A DNA stretch of 64,000 nt from JAHCHG01 sp965214585 (GTDB lineage Bacteria > Acidobacteriota > Blastocatellia > Pyrinomonadales > Pyrinomonadaceae): NCBI GenBank assembly GCA_965214585.1, contig OZ243957.1, positions 1-64,000 of the forward strand. Reading direction: 5' to 3'. The position numbers and the translations under genes are program-made. How positions within the stretch are numbered: the stretch's first letter is position 1; every line of letters begins with the position of its first letter. This document shows, piece by piece, positions 33,538 to 41,661 of the stretch. Under the pieces are notes generated by a model. That model was not told the origin of the DNA. It saw nothing but the letters and a program-made list of their open reading frames with translations, and did no database searches.

Positions 33538-34434
33538 ATGCACATTGAAACATTAAAAGTATTTTGCGATTTAGTTGATATGGAAAGTTTTTCGCTGGCG
33601 GCTGAACGAAATTTTATCACGCAGTCCGCCGTCAGCCAGCAAATTCGCACGCTTGAAGATAAATTCAAACGCCGCTTGCTTGAGCGCGTGCGCGGCAGAC
33701 GCGAAGTTCGCTTAACTCCGGCGGGCGAAGTTTTTTATAAGGAAAGCCAAAATATTCTGGACGCTTATAATCAACTTAATGAGAGTATGAACACGCTTGT
33801 CGGCAAAATCAGCGGAGTCGTCAAAGTCGCCACCGTTTACAGCGTCGGTTTGCACGAACTGCCGCCTAAGGTTCGTGAATTTATGACAAAATTTCCGTCC
33901 GCTAAAATTGATCTCGAATACTCGCGCACAACGCGCGTCGTCCGCGACGTTTTAAAAGGCAGAGTCGAACTCGGCGTTGTCGCCTTTCCCGAACCGAGGC
34001 GCGGTTTGACGGTTGTGCCGATGGCAAGCGACAGACTCGTTTTGATCTGCCCGCCCGATCACGAGTTTGCCGAGCGCAAACAGATCAAAGTGAAAGAACT
34101 AAAAGGTCAGGATTTTGTTTTGTTCGAGCGCGATGTTCCGACGCGCAAAGCCACCGACAAAATCTTAAAATCCTACGGCGTTTCGGTTAATAAAATTGCC
34201 GAATTCGACAACATCGAAACGATCAAACGCGGCGTAGAAGTCGGTTTCGGTTTGGCGATAATTCCCTATCCGAGCGTTGTTGACGAACAAAAAAACAAAC
34301 AACTCGCCGTCTGCGAATTCGCCGAAAAAGACTGGATTCGCCCCGTCGGAGTCGTCTATCGAACAGACCGAAATTTATCGCTCGCGGCGAAAAAATTCGT
34401 CAAATTATTGGAGAAGAAAAAGGAGAAACTATAA
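33538..34434 (+). CDS. LysR-family transcription regulator
   Basis: A 298-residue regulator. The N-terminal winged helix (LKVFCDLVDMESFSLAAERNFITQSAVSQQIRTLEDKFKRRLLER) is a textbook LysR DNA-binding domain. Residues ~90-295 form the periplasmic-binding-like inducer domain (GVVKVATVYSVGLHELPPKVREF...). Such proteins usually control a divergent neighbour, here sdhC. The inducer domain shows no signature that names the ligand; CysB/CbbR-like control is only a guess. Confidence 0.9.
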   Translation: MHIETLKVFCDLVDMESFSLAAERNFITQSAVSQQIRTLEDKFKRRLLERVRGRREVRLTPAGEVFYKESQNILDAYNQLNESMNTLVGKISGVVKVATVYSVGLHELPPKVREFMTKFPSAKIDLEYSRTTRVVRDVLKGRVELGVVAFPEPRRGLTVVPMASDRLVLICPPDHEFAERKQIKVKELKGQDFVLFERDVPTRKATDKILKSYGVSVNKIAEFDNIETIKRGVEVGFGLAIIPYPSVVDEQKNKQLAVCEFAEKDWIRPVGVVYRTDRNLSLAAKKFVKLLEKKKEKL

Positions 34435-34519
34435 CTGAAATTTGCTTGAATTATTTTTACCGATATATTACTCTTTCCTCCTAGACTAATTTATTTCTCA
34501 ATTTTAACAGGTAGATTTT

Positions 34520-34738
34520 ATGGCTTTCACATATCTCACTAAAAGCAACCTCTTCTGTCCTCTCTGTCAGGAAAATAATGATTTTTTCAGAGTTACGACT
34601 GCCGCCCGGATCATAGACGTAAACCGCAGAACAATTTACCGTTATATCGAAGAAGGCAAAGTTTACATATTCAAAACTCCCGGCGGAACAATGCGCGTAT
34701 GCGGCAGTTGTCTGATTAAAAGAGAACCGGAGAAATAA
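34520..34738 (+). CDS. Small helix-turn-helix protein with Cys pairs
   Basis: A 72-residue protein. A zinc-type pair CPLCQEN near the N terminus and CGSC near the C terminus frame a HTH_17/MerR-like segment (RVTTAARIIDVNRRTIYRYIEEGKVYIFKTPGGTMRVC), the type used by excisionases and small regulators. The four cysteines could bind one zinc. It follows the LysR gene by 85 bases. No phage or integron gene is nearby, so a host regulator is more likely than an excisionase. Confidence 0.72.
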   Translation: MAFTYLTKSNLFCPLCQENNDFFRVTTAARIIDVNRRTIYRYIEEGKVYIFKTPGGTMRVCGSCLIKREPEK

Positions 34739-34904
34739 GCGAAAAAAATTTATAAAAAGCAAGAAATTGTGACATTCTGTGACATTTGGTCTTGTTTTCA
34801 TTTGTAAAATTCAGATAAAATTTCTCAATACAAAGCGATAATTCGTTAAATCGAAAATTAAACTCAATGCTTTGTATATTTTATCAAATTCAAGGAGAAA
34901 CAAA

Positions 34905-36437
34905 ATGAAAAAAAGAACCTTAATCTTTTTACTGATCGGATTCGCATTTTGCGCGTCGGCAATCGGCGGCGTTTATGTTAATGCAAACTCGACAAAAAAT
35001 AAAAATTCTAAAAGCCGTTCGGCAAGCGATGTTCAATTTTCGACATCAACATCAAGGGACGACTATAATGTTTACGGCACGGCGACGCTTTCGGAAAATT
35101 CGCCGAGCAATTTAAGCTATCGTCTAACGGTAACGGTAACATCGCCGTCGGGACGCACAAACACGACGCAAAGCGATTGGAGTCCTGCGCCGATTATGCA
35201 CACGACGGGGATTTCAATTGGCGATGAAGATGGAACATATACCGTTCAGGCAACCGCAGAAAGTCAATTTGGAAAATATGATGATTTTGGCAGCTTCAAT
35301 GGAACGGGTTATGGCGGTTACACCGGTAGTTCGGTGAGTAATGCTGTTGTAGTTCCGTTTGTTGCATTACGAGAGGTTGGATTTCCACCATTAGGAATAA
35401 GTGATGTATCACAAAACCAAACATTGGATATTTCAGCAAAAATTTACGCATCAGCCGGAGTTCCCGTTAATACTGCTGTAATTTTGGAAATTAACGAAAC
35501 GAATGTTCCAACAGTTCAATATCAAGTGATTGATGTTGAAGATACAAATCCTACTTATAATGCTCCTACTCCCAGACAGGTATATCGGTTAATTAGAAAT
35601 CCGGGAACAGTATTAGAATCTACTATTTTTCGGATAAGAATCCCGCAAGATGAAACTCGATCAGGAACAATTCCAAGTCAAATTCGGATTGACAATGCTG
35701 GAGTTCAGGTAGGACAACCGGATTTTATTAACTTCGTGGTGAACGTAAATAATATAACAGCAGCCAACTGCACTCCTCCATACGGAGTAATTGAAGGAGA
35801 TGAGGATGTTTACTGCCGAAGACATTATGGAGAAAGCGGATACTGGGACACGAGTGCTTGTGCTTGCAAAAACGGGCTTCCGACGGGTTCGCCAATTGTT
35901 ATTGACGTAGCAGGCGATAAATTTAATTTGACCGATGCGGCAAACGGCGTTCATTTTGATCTGAACGGCGACGGTTTCGCAGAACAAATTTCGTGGACTT
36001 CCGCAAATTCCGATGATGCTTGGCTCGCGCTTGACCGCAATGGAAATAATCGAATTGATAACGGAACGGAACTTTTCGGCGATTTCACCGCACAGCCCGC
36101 GCCGCCCACAGGCGAAGAAAAACAAGGTTTTCTCGCATTGGCTGAATATGATAAACCTTCCAAAGGCGGAAACGGCGACGGGAAAATAACGCGCAAAGAT
36201 CAGATTTTCAAGAAACTGCGTTTGTGGCAAGACCGCAATCACAACGGAATTTCGGAAATCGAAGAACTTTACCGACTACCCGCACTTGATATTGTCGCCG
36301 TATTTCTCGATTACAAAAAATCAAAACGGACGGACGCTTACGGCAACCAATTCAAATATCGGGCAAAAGTCAGAGATGCCAAAAACGCGCGAGCCGGACG
36401 TTGGGCGTGGGATGTTTTCTTAACCACGATAAGGTAA
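34905..36437 (+). CDS. Secreted protein with calcium-binding (EF-hand/dockerin-like) C terminus
   Basis: A 510-residue exported protein from ATG 34905, with AAGGAG just before it and a signal peptide (MKKRTLIFLLIGFAFCASAIGGVYVNA). The middle ~300 residues are Ig-like and beta-rich, with threonine and serine. A short cysteine cluster (NCTPPYGVIEG..CRRHYGESGYWDTSACAC) precedes a C-terminal block with Asp/Asn loops, DLNGDGFAEQISW, ALDRNGNNRIDNGTELFGDF, NGDGKITRKDQIF and WQDRNHNGISEIEEL, which fit calcium-binding EF-hand loops. This layout is common in secreted proteins of unknown function. A longer frame from 34872 is unlikely. Confidence 0.8.
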   Translation: MKKRTLIFLLIGFAFCASAIGGVYVNANSTKNKNSKSRSASDVQFSTSTSRDDYNVYGTATLSENSPSNLSYRLTVTVTSPSGRTNTTQSDWSPAPIMHTTGISIGDEDGTYTVQATAESQFGKYDDFGSFNGTGYGGYTGSSVSNAVVVPFVALREVGFPPLGISDVSQNQTLDISAKIYASAGVPVNTAVILEINETNVPTVQYQVIDVEDTNPTYNAPTPRQVYRLIRNPGTVLESTIFRIRIPQDETRSGTIPSQIRIDNAGVQVGQPDFINFVVNVNNITAANCTPPYGVIEGDEDVYCRRHYGESGYWDTSACACKNGLPTGSPIVIDVAGDKFNLTDAANGVHFDLNGDGFAEQISWTSANSDDAWLALDRNGNNRIDNGTELFGDFTAQPAPPTGEEKQGFLALAEYDKPSKGGNGDGKITRKDQIFKKLRLWQDRNHNGISEIEELYRLPALDIVAVFLDYKKSKRTDAYGNQFKYRAKVRDAKNARAGRWAWDVFLTTIR

Positions 36438-36540
36438 AATTTAATTCAAATATTTTAGAATGAAATGCAAAAAGTGGATTTTATTTTTAAGAGCTGCTTT
36501 TTTGCATTTTGTGAGATTCTCTCCTGCTGAAATTGTAAAA

Positions 36541-37803
36541 CTAATCCAAACTTCTTAAAACAATAGGTTTATCCTGCTTCAAACCGTTCAGCGCGTTTTT
36601 CAGAAGCGGGACGATTCCATCGGCTTCCAGATACTCTCTGCCAAGCATTCGTTTAAATTTTCGCTCTTTGTTTTCGCCGGTAATTTCCTTGAGCATCGCT
36701 CGGCAGAAAGCCGTGACGAGTTCGGGCGCAAATTGTTTTCCGGCGTTTCTTTTTAAATCTTCGACCACTTCATTTGCGGGACGGCGGCGTTTATACGGTC
36801 TGTCGGTGGTCATCGCGTCGAACGAATCGGCGAGGTTGACGACTTTTGCGATATACGGAATTTCGCGGTCACACAAACCGTCTGGATACCCTCGCCCGTC
36901 GAGGCGTTCGTGATGATATTTCGCCGCCAGCGGAACGTCCGCGTATGGATGATTGATCGGCGAAAGTATTTCAAAACCGATTGCCGGATGCTTATTTAAT
37001 TCGGCGGATTCTTTGGCGTTTATGCGATACGGCGCGTTGATTATGTTGCGCTCGACGGTCAATTTTCCGACATCGTGCAGATAGCCTGCAACCGCCGCGC
37101 CTTCGATCTGATCTTCGTCCCAACCGAGTTCGGAGGCGATAATTTCCGAGTATTTTCCGACTCTGACCGAATGACCTTCGGTATATTTGTCTTTGTAATC
37201 AATCGCGGCGGCAAACGCCTTGACCGTATCTTTGTAAGTCATCCGCAAATCATCGTAAAGCCTTCGGTTTTCTTCGGCGCGTCGTTCGAGTTCCGCCATC
37301 AGATTCCTCTGCGTAATTCCGACTCCGATATGTCTGGTCATCGCGCAGATAATGTCTTTATCGTAACTCGTATAAGATTCGCCGTTCGCCTTTTCGCCAA
37401 GCAGAATCACGCCGACCAGTTCATCGCGGATTATCAGAGGAACGAGAAGTTCGATGTTTTTATTTTCAAAACTTCGGTCATAAACCTGAAAAAACGGCAA
37501 AACCTTCGCCTGCGAAACTTCAATCGGAATTAAACCGTTGGTCAAAAACTGCCTTTCGTCTTCCTGACATAAATTCATCGCCAGCGGAAAATCTTCGCCG
37601 AGTCCGCGCAGACTCAACGCGCTCAGTTCGTGCGCGAAACGCGAAAAACGCCACACGCCGCCGCGCATAATCGCAAGGCTTCCGAGCAGCAGATGCAGCG
37701 ACGTGCGAATCATTTCCTGAAAATTCTGCCGATGCGAAACTTCCTGACCGAGTTCGGCAAGTGCGCCGAACGTATGAACGAGTTTTTTCTGATCTTCCAG
37801 CAT
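36541..37803 (-). CDS. GAF-HD-GYP cyclic-di-GMP phosphodiesterase
   Basis: A 420-residue cytoplasmic protein. An N-terminal GAF-like sensor (residues ~20-165) is followed by an HD-GYP domain with the metal-binding VAGYLHDVGKLTVERNIINAP (HD) and YHHERLDGRGYPDGL (HHE...GYP), then LADSFDAMTTDRPYKRRRP. The catalytic set looks complete, so it should hydrolyse cyclic-di-GMP, possibly to GMP. It lies 115 bases downstream of the STAS protein on the same strand. Confidence 0.92.
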   Translation of the reverse strand: MLEDQKKLVHTFGALAELGQEVSHRQNFQEMIRTSLHLLLGSLAIMRGGVWRFSRFAHELSALSLRGLGEDFPLAMNLCQEDERQFLTNGLIPIEVSQAKVLPFFQVYDRSFENKNIELLVPLIIRDELVGVILLGEKANGESYTSYDKDIICAMTRHIGVGITQRNLMAELERRAEENRRLYDDLRMTYKDTVKAFAAAIDYKDKYTEGHSVRVGKYSEIIASELGWDEDQIEGAAVAGYLHDVGKLTVERNIINAPYRINAKESAELNKHPAIGFEILSPINHPYADVPLAAKYHHERLDGRGYPDGLCDREIPYIAKVVNLADSFDAMTTDRPYKRRRPANEVVEDLKRNAGKQFAPELVTAFCRAMLKEITGENKERKFKRMLGREYLEADGIVPLLKNALNGLKQDKPIVLRSLD

Positions 37804-37918
37804 TATTTTTCGATTATTCGGATTAGTTTTTCGATTCTGTTCAACGATTTTTGCTTATCGTTTGTTAATTTCGCTCTATAACGAGTGAAAATTTTCGCTT
37901 GATAATTTCCGACAAAGA

Positions 37919-38263
37919 TTAAAAGCCGGAAACCGAAGTCCGGTTTTTATCAATCAGACTGACGTGATTTGTAATACCGAGCATTTCAAAAAGATGAACG
38001 GTATCGTCGCTGACTTGGGAGAAAACGACATTTGCGCCGGCGTTTGCGGCGGCATCAATTACGCCGAGGAGAATCGAAACGCCGATGCTGTTGACAATTT
38101 CGGTTTCGGCAAAATTAACGACAATCGTTTTGCAGCCCGCGTCAATCTGCCGTTTGCATTCGCGCTCGATTTTTTCGCCGCTTAGTTTGTTTAAATAATC
38201 GCCTGCAAAAACGGTAGCCGTTTCGCCTTCGGTTCGGACGGGAATATTTGTTCTTATGTTCAC
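37919..38263 (-). CDS. STAS-domain anti-sigma factor antagonist
   Basis: A 114-residue single STAS domain (SpoIIAA/RsbV-like). The switch region IVNSIGVSILLGVIDAA carries the serine that a partner kinase would phosphorylate (N-S-I-G, matching the D/N-S-x-G motif). The N-terminal strand VRTEGETATVFAGDYLNKLSGEKIERECKRQI also fits. No RsbW kinase or sigma gene is in the window. It is probably co-transcribed with the HD-GYP gene. Confidence 0.85.
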   Translation of the reverse strand: MNIRTNIPVRTEGETATVFAGDYLNKLSGEKIERECKRQIDAGCKTIVVNFAETEIVNSIGVSILLGVIDAAANAGANVVFSQVSDDTVHLFEMLGITNHVSLIDKNRTSVSGF

Positions 38264-38426
38264 AGATATTTTTGTTGATTTCTCGGATAGATTTACATAC
38301 TGAAACCTAAAGTAAAACTTTAACTGAAAATTGTCAACCTATTTTTTTGCACACATCTTTTGCAGCCGATTGATTTTTGAACTGTTTTCGCGTTAAACTT
38401 CAACAACTTTGAAACCGGAGAAAATT

Positions 38427-38852
38427 ATGAACTATTTGAAAATCAGCTTAATTTTGGTCGTATCAGCCGCATTTTTGTTCGCCTGCACGAGCAATGAACA
38501 GATTGTTACGCAGCCGGCAAATGACGCAAATCAGATTGCCGGTAATACGATTCAGCCGAGTCCCGCCGCCACTTTGGACGAACTGGCACAAGGCAGAAAT
38601 TTATACAAGGAAAACTGCGCCCAATGTCATCAGGACGACGGCACGGGCGGCAAGGTTACGATTGACGGCGAAATTCTCGATGCCGATAATCTGACAACCG
38701 AGAAAATGAAAAAAGAACCGGACGCGGAATACATCGAATACATCACCGACGGAATTCCAGATGAAGGAATGCCCGCTTTCAAAGACAGATTATCAAACGA
38801 AGAAATGAAGGAAATCGTCAAATTTATCCGGCAGGATTTGCAGAAAAATTAA
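38427..38852 (+). CDS. Cytochrome c lipoprotein
   Basis: A 141-residue protein from ATG 38427 with CCGGAG upstream. The N-terminal sequence MNYLKISLILVVSAAFLFAC ends in a lipobox, so the mature protein is lipid-anchored. One haem-binding motif, CAQCH (in YKENCAQCHQDDGTGG), and a downstream axial methionine in GIPDEGMPAFKDRL make a class I mono-haem cytochrome c. An electron carrier at the outer face of the inner membrane is the likely role. The in-frame upstream ATG at 38409 lacks a ribosome site. Confidence 0.88.
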   Translation: MNYLKISLILVVSAAFLFACTSNEQIVTQPANDANQIAGNTIQPSPAATLDELAQGRNLYKENCAQCHQDDGTGGKVTIDGEILDADNLTTEKMKKEPDAEYIEYITDGIPDEGMPAFKDRLSNEEMKEIVKFIRQDLQKN

Positions 38853-38894
38853 CCGTATAAAAATTTGTTTTTGCAGGGTTTCGTTCGGCAGTTT

Positions 38895-41063
38895 TTATTT
38901 TAACGCCTCGATTCGCCAACTGAATTCGTCTAAAAGCTGCGTCGTCGAACCGAGAGCGATATAAGAGATTTTTCCGTCTTTGCCGATAAACCAAGTTGTC
39001 GGAAAAATATTTACTCCGACTTTATCCAGATAATTTTCGTCGCGCAAAACGGCGAAATCGTATTTTTTATCGTTCATAAACTTTTTGACCGTATCCGATT
39101 TCGCGTCGTTATTGATCGTCAGAATTGCCACGTCTTCATCATCGGCATATTTTTCGTGCAGTTTCTGAAAATCCGGCATTTCTGCGACGCACGGCGAACA
39201 CCAAGCTCCCCAAATATTTACGACGACGATTTTTCCCTTGAAATCAGCCGACGAAACGGTTTCAGCCTTTAAGTTTTTTAAAGTAAAAGGCGAAAAATCA
39301 CGCGGCTTTTCGAGTTTCGAGTTGATTATTTGTTCGCGGCGAATTTCGCGGACGGTTTTTTCTATCTTCTTAAAATAATCGTCAATTTTATCCGAATTTC
39401 CCACGCGTTTTTCGTAAAGAGATTCGAGCGATTTTTTGTTTACGTTTTCCGGCGCGGGATATGCGGCAAAACCTCTTATAAAACTTTTTTCCGCTTCGTC
39501 AAAACGATTCTGCGCTTCGTAGATTTGCCCCAATTTGTTTAACGCAAAAACGCTCGTTTCATTAAACTCCAGAGCCTTTTCGAGTTCCTTTTCGGCTTCG
39601 GCAACGCGTTCCGATTTGAAAAATATCCAGCCTTTCGTCGTGTGCAGACGGGCTTTCATATTTTCCGAATTTCTCTCTAAAACGAATTCGTCGCCGATAT
39701 ATTCACGCTGCGCTTTTACGTCTTCGTCAAATCTTTCAAAGCCGACGTTGATAAATTTTTCGGCTTCGTCAAACAATTTTCTTTCGGTCAGCGCGTCCGC
39801 GATCATTGTAGAATTATCTACAAAATCTTCCGTTTGAAGCCGTCTGATTTTTTCCGCAATTTCCAAAAGTTCTTGATCGGAAACATTTTTGTCATCCTTA
39901 ATCAGAGAGAAAAGTTTAACGTAAGAATCGCCTAAAAAGTTTTGATTGTAATGCTTTAAGCGGTTTTGAAAACTTCTCAGCATTTTAGTCAACTGTTCGG
40001 CTTTTGATTCGTCAAAATCGTGTCCGGGAAAATAATCGAACATTCTGATCGCATCGTATAACGCTCCTTCGGCGGCTTCCGACTGCGGAAATTTCGTGAG
40101 AATATGCCCGGCGACTGCATAAATCTTTTCGGGCTTTTTAATATCGCCGTAAAATTGCGCGACGGTTACTAAAGCGTTGAGCGAATCGGATTTCAAAGCG
40201 ATGAATTTTTCCGCCTCGTCGAGAATTTTGTTTTTCGCTTTTTCGTCCTGACCGAAATAAACAGCCTTCCATAATTCCCTTTTGATTTCCGGCGCGTCGG
40301 GCGAGAGTTCGGAGGCTTTTTCTAAAACAGGCAATGCTTTATCGAATTTCTGCGACCAGTTAAGGCGCAAGCCGTAAATATAATTCGCGCTCACGCTTTC
40401 GGGAGAAATTTTCAGAGCCTTTTCAAAATTATCGAAAGCGGTCTGCCTGAATCTTTCCTGATAATTCGCCCCGTATTTTTCCTCTGCGTTTTGCAAATAA
40501 CTCTGATTGTAGAAGGTTTCGCCTTTTGTTACATAAAACCGCGTTTTATCCTTTATTTTCGGGTAGATTTTGCCGAGAAATCTTTGAAGTTCGTCAAATT
40601 TTCGGTTTATCAATAAGGCGTTGGCGTAAGCAAAAATAAATTCGTCTTGTTCGTCATTCGTTCGCAAAAGTTTTTCGGCGGCGAAGAGCGCGTCTTTTGG
40701 CGAATCGCCAACGTGCTTTGAATTTCCGATATGAGCATTGACAAGCGCGAACCAAGCCCAAGCATCTTCGGGATTTTCGGCGGTAAATCTCTTCGCCGTT
40801 TCGACGGCTTCCGCGCTCATATAATTTCGCGCCGTGTTTGAAATAAACCACGCCCTAAGTTCGGAATTTTCGGGAAACTGCTTGATAAATTTTCGTCCCG
40901 ATTCGTAACCCGCTTCAAAATCGCGCATTTTATAAAGTTCGCGCAATTTCTCGGCGGCATTTTCGGCGGTTTTAATATTCGGTTCGGCAGTTTGTGCAGT
41001 AGTTTTGTAAGTTAAACTCAAAGCAAGTATGAAAATCGAGAAAAATAAAATAATTTTACGCAT
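38895..41063 (-). CDS. Exported TPR protein with C-terminal TlpA-like thioredoxin domain
   Basis: A 722-residue exported protein from ATG 41063 (signal peptide MRKIILFFSIFILALSLTYKTTAQ). The first ~560 residues are helical TPR-type repeats (for example SVFALNKLGQIYEAQNRFDEAEKSFIRGF). The last ~135 residues are a TlpA/ResA-type thioredoxin fold with the active site WGAWCSPCVAEMPDF and the PTTWFIGKDGKI turn. It would act as a periplasmic thiol-disulfide reductant on proteins held by the TPR part. A longer frame to 41156 exists, but the signal peptide decides the start. It converges with the cytochrome c gene (42-base gap). Confidence 0.86.
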   Translation of the reverse strand: MRKIILFFSIFILALSLTYKTTAQTAEPNIKTAENAAEKLRELYKMRDFEAGYESGRKFIKQFPENSELRAWFISNTARNYMSAEAVETAKRFTAENPEDAWAWFALVNAHIGNSKHVGDSPKDALFAAEKLLRTNDEQDEFIFAYANALLINRKFDELQRFLGKIYPKIKDKTRFYVTKGETFYNQSYLQNAEEKYGANYQERFRQTAFDNFEKALKISPESVSANYIYGLRLNWSQKFDKALPVLEKASELSPDAPEIKRELWKAVYFGQDEKAKNKILDEAEKFIALKSDSLNALVTVAQFYGDIKKPEKIYAVAGHILTKFPQSEAAEGALYDAIRMFDYFPGHDFDESKAEQLTKMLRSFQNRLKHYNQNFLGDSYVKLFSLIKDDKNVSDQELLEIAEKIRRLQTEDFVDNSTMIADALTERKLFDEAEKFINVGFERFDEDVKAQREYIGDEFVLERNSENMKARLHTTKGWIFFKSERVAEAEKELEKALEFNETSVFALNKLGQIYEAQNRFDEAEKSFIRGFAAYPAPENVNKKSLESLYEKRVGNSDKIDDYFKKIEKTVREIRREQIINSKLEKPRDFSPFTLKNLKAETVSSADFKGKIVVVNIWGAWCSPCVAEMPDFQKLHEKYADDEDVAILTINNDAKSDTVKKFMNDKKYDFAVLRDENYLDKVGVNIFPTTWFIGKDGKISYIALGSTTQLLDEFSWRIEALK

Positions 41064-41289
41064 TTTGGACTTTTTGCTCCTTTTTTGGAGATTCGTTGAA
41101 ATATTTATAACTGTTTTTCTATTTGATTTGTTCCGCAAAAACCGAAAAAGTTTCACATTTTAACGATAAAATTTCTGCACGGGCGGAAACAAGTGAGGTA
41201 ACGGAGGATGTTGATTGACTAAGCAGATAAAAAAAAGTTTCGTGATTTATCGGGTAAATTTAATTGCAAACTTTAATCGTAAAATATAT

Positions 41290-41384
41290 TTGATAATTGA
41301 TAAATGATATTTGATAAATAAAGTTTTAAGAGGCTGACGCGCAACAAAATTATCATCTATCAGTTATCATTTATCAATTATATT
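41290..41384. repeat. Inverted pair of 7-base arrays
   Basis: Four units (consensus TTGATAA) at 41290-41317 face five complementary units (TTATCAT/CTATCAG type) at 41350-41384. It lies in the 598-base non-coding gap 41064-41661. The gap also contains a short piece (41513-41540) resembling the inner part of the 139-334 element. Confidence 0.85.
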
Positions 41385-41601
41385 TTAGGTTTCTTTTTGT
41401 AAATTATTATATTTGAAAATATATACTCACCCGCTTAAAAGATTTATTATTTTTCAAAAAAATTCGCCTAACTGGTATTTTACCTTTAAAATTCTCAATT
41501 TATAAACAGCACCTTTCATAACTGTCGCGCTTTCCGCGGGCGTTAAAATTTAGATCGTAACGCTTACTGAAAATAAAATATTTGTGATAATATTTGAAGT
41601 T

Positions 41602-41637
41602 TGTGCTGATTGAAAATATTCTTTTTCAATCAGCACC
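41602..41637 (+). terminator. Terminator-like or leader hairpin before the permease gene
   Basis: GTGCTGATTGAAAA pairs with TTTTCAATCAGCAC, followed by CATTTTTAATTTT. It ends only ~25 bases before ATG 41662, so it may act as an attenuator or leader structure rather than a plain terminator. Confidence 0.5.
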
Positions 41638-41661
41638 ATTTTTAATTTTAAATAAATTTTT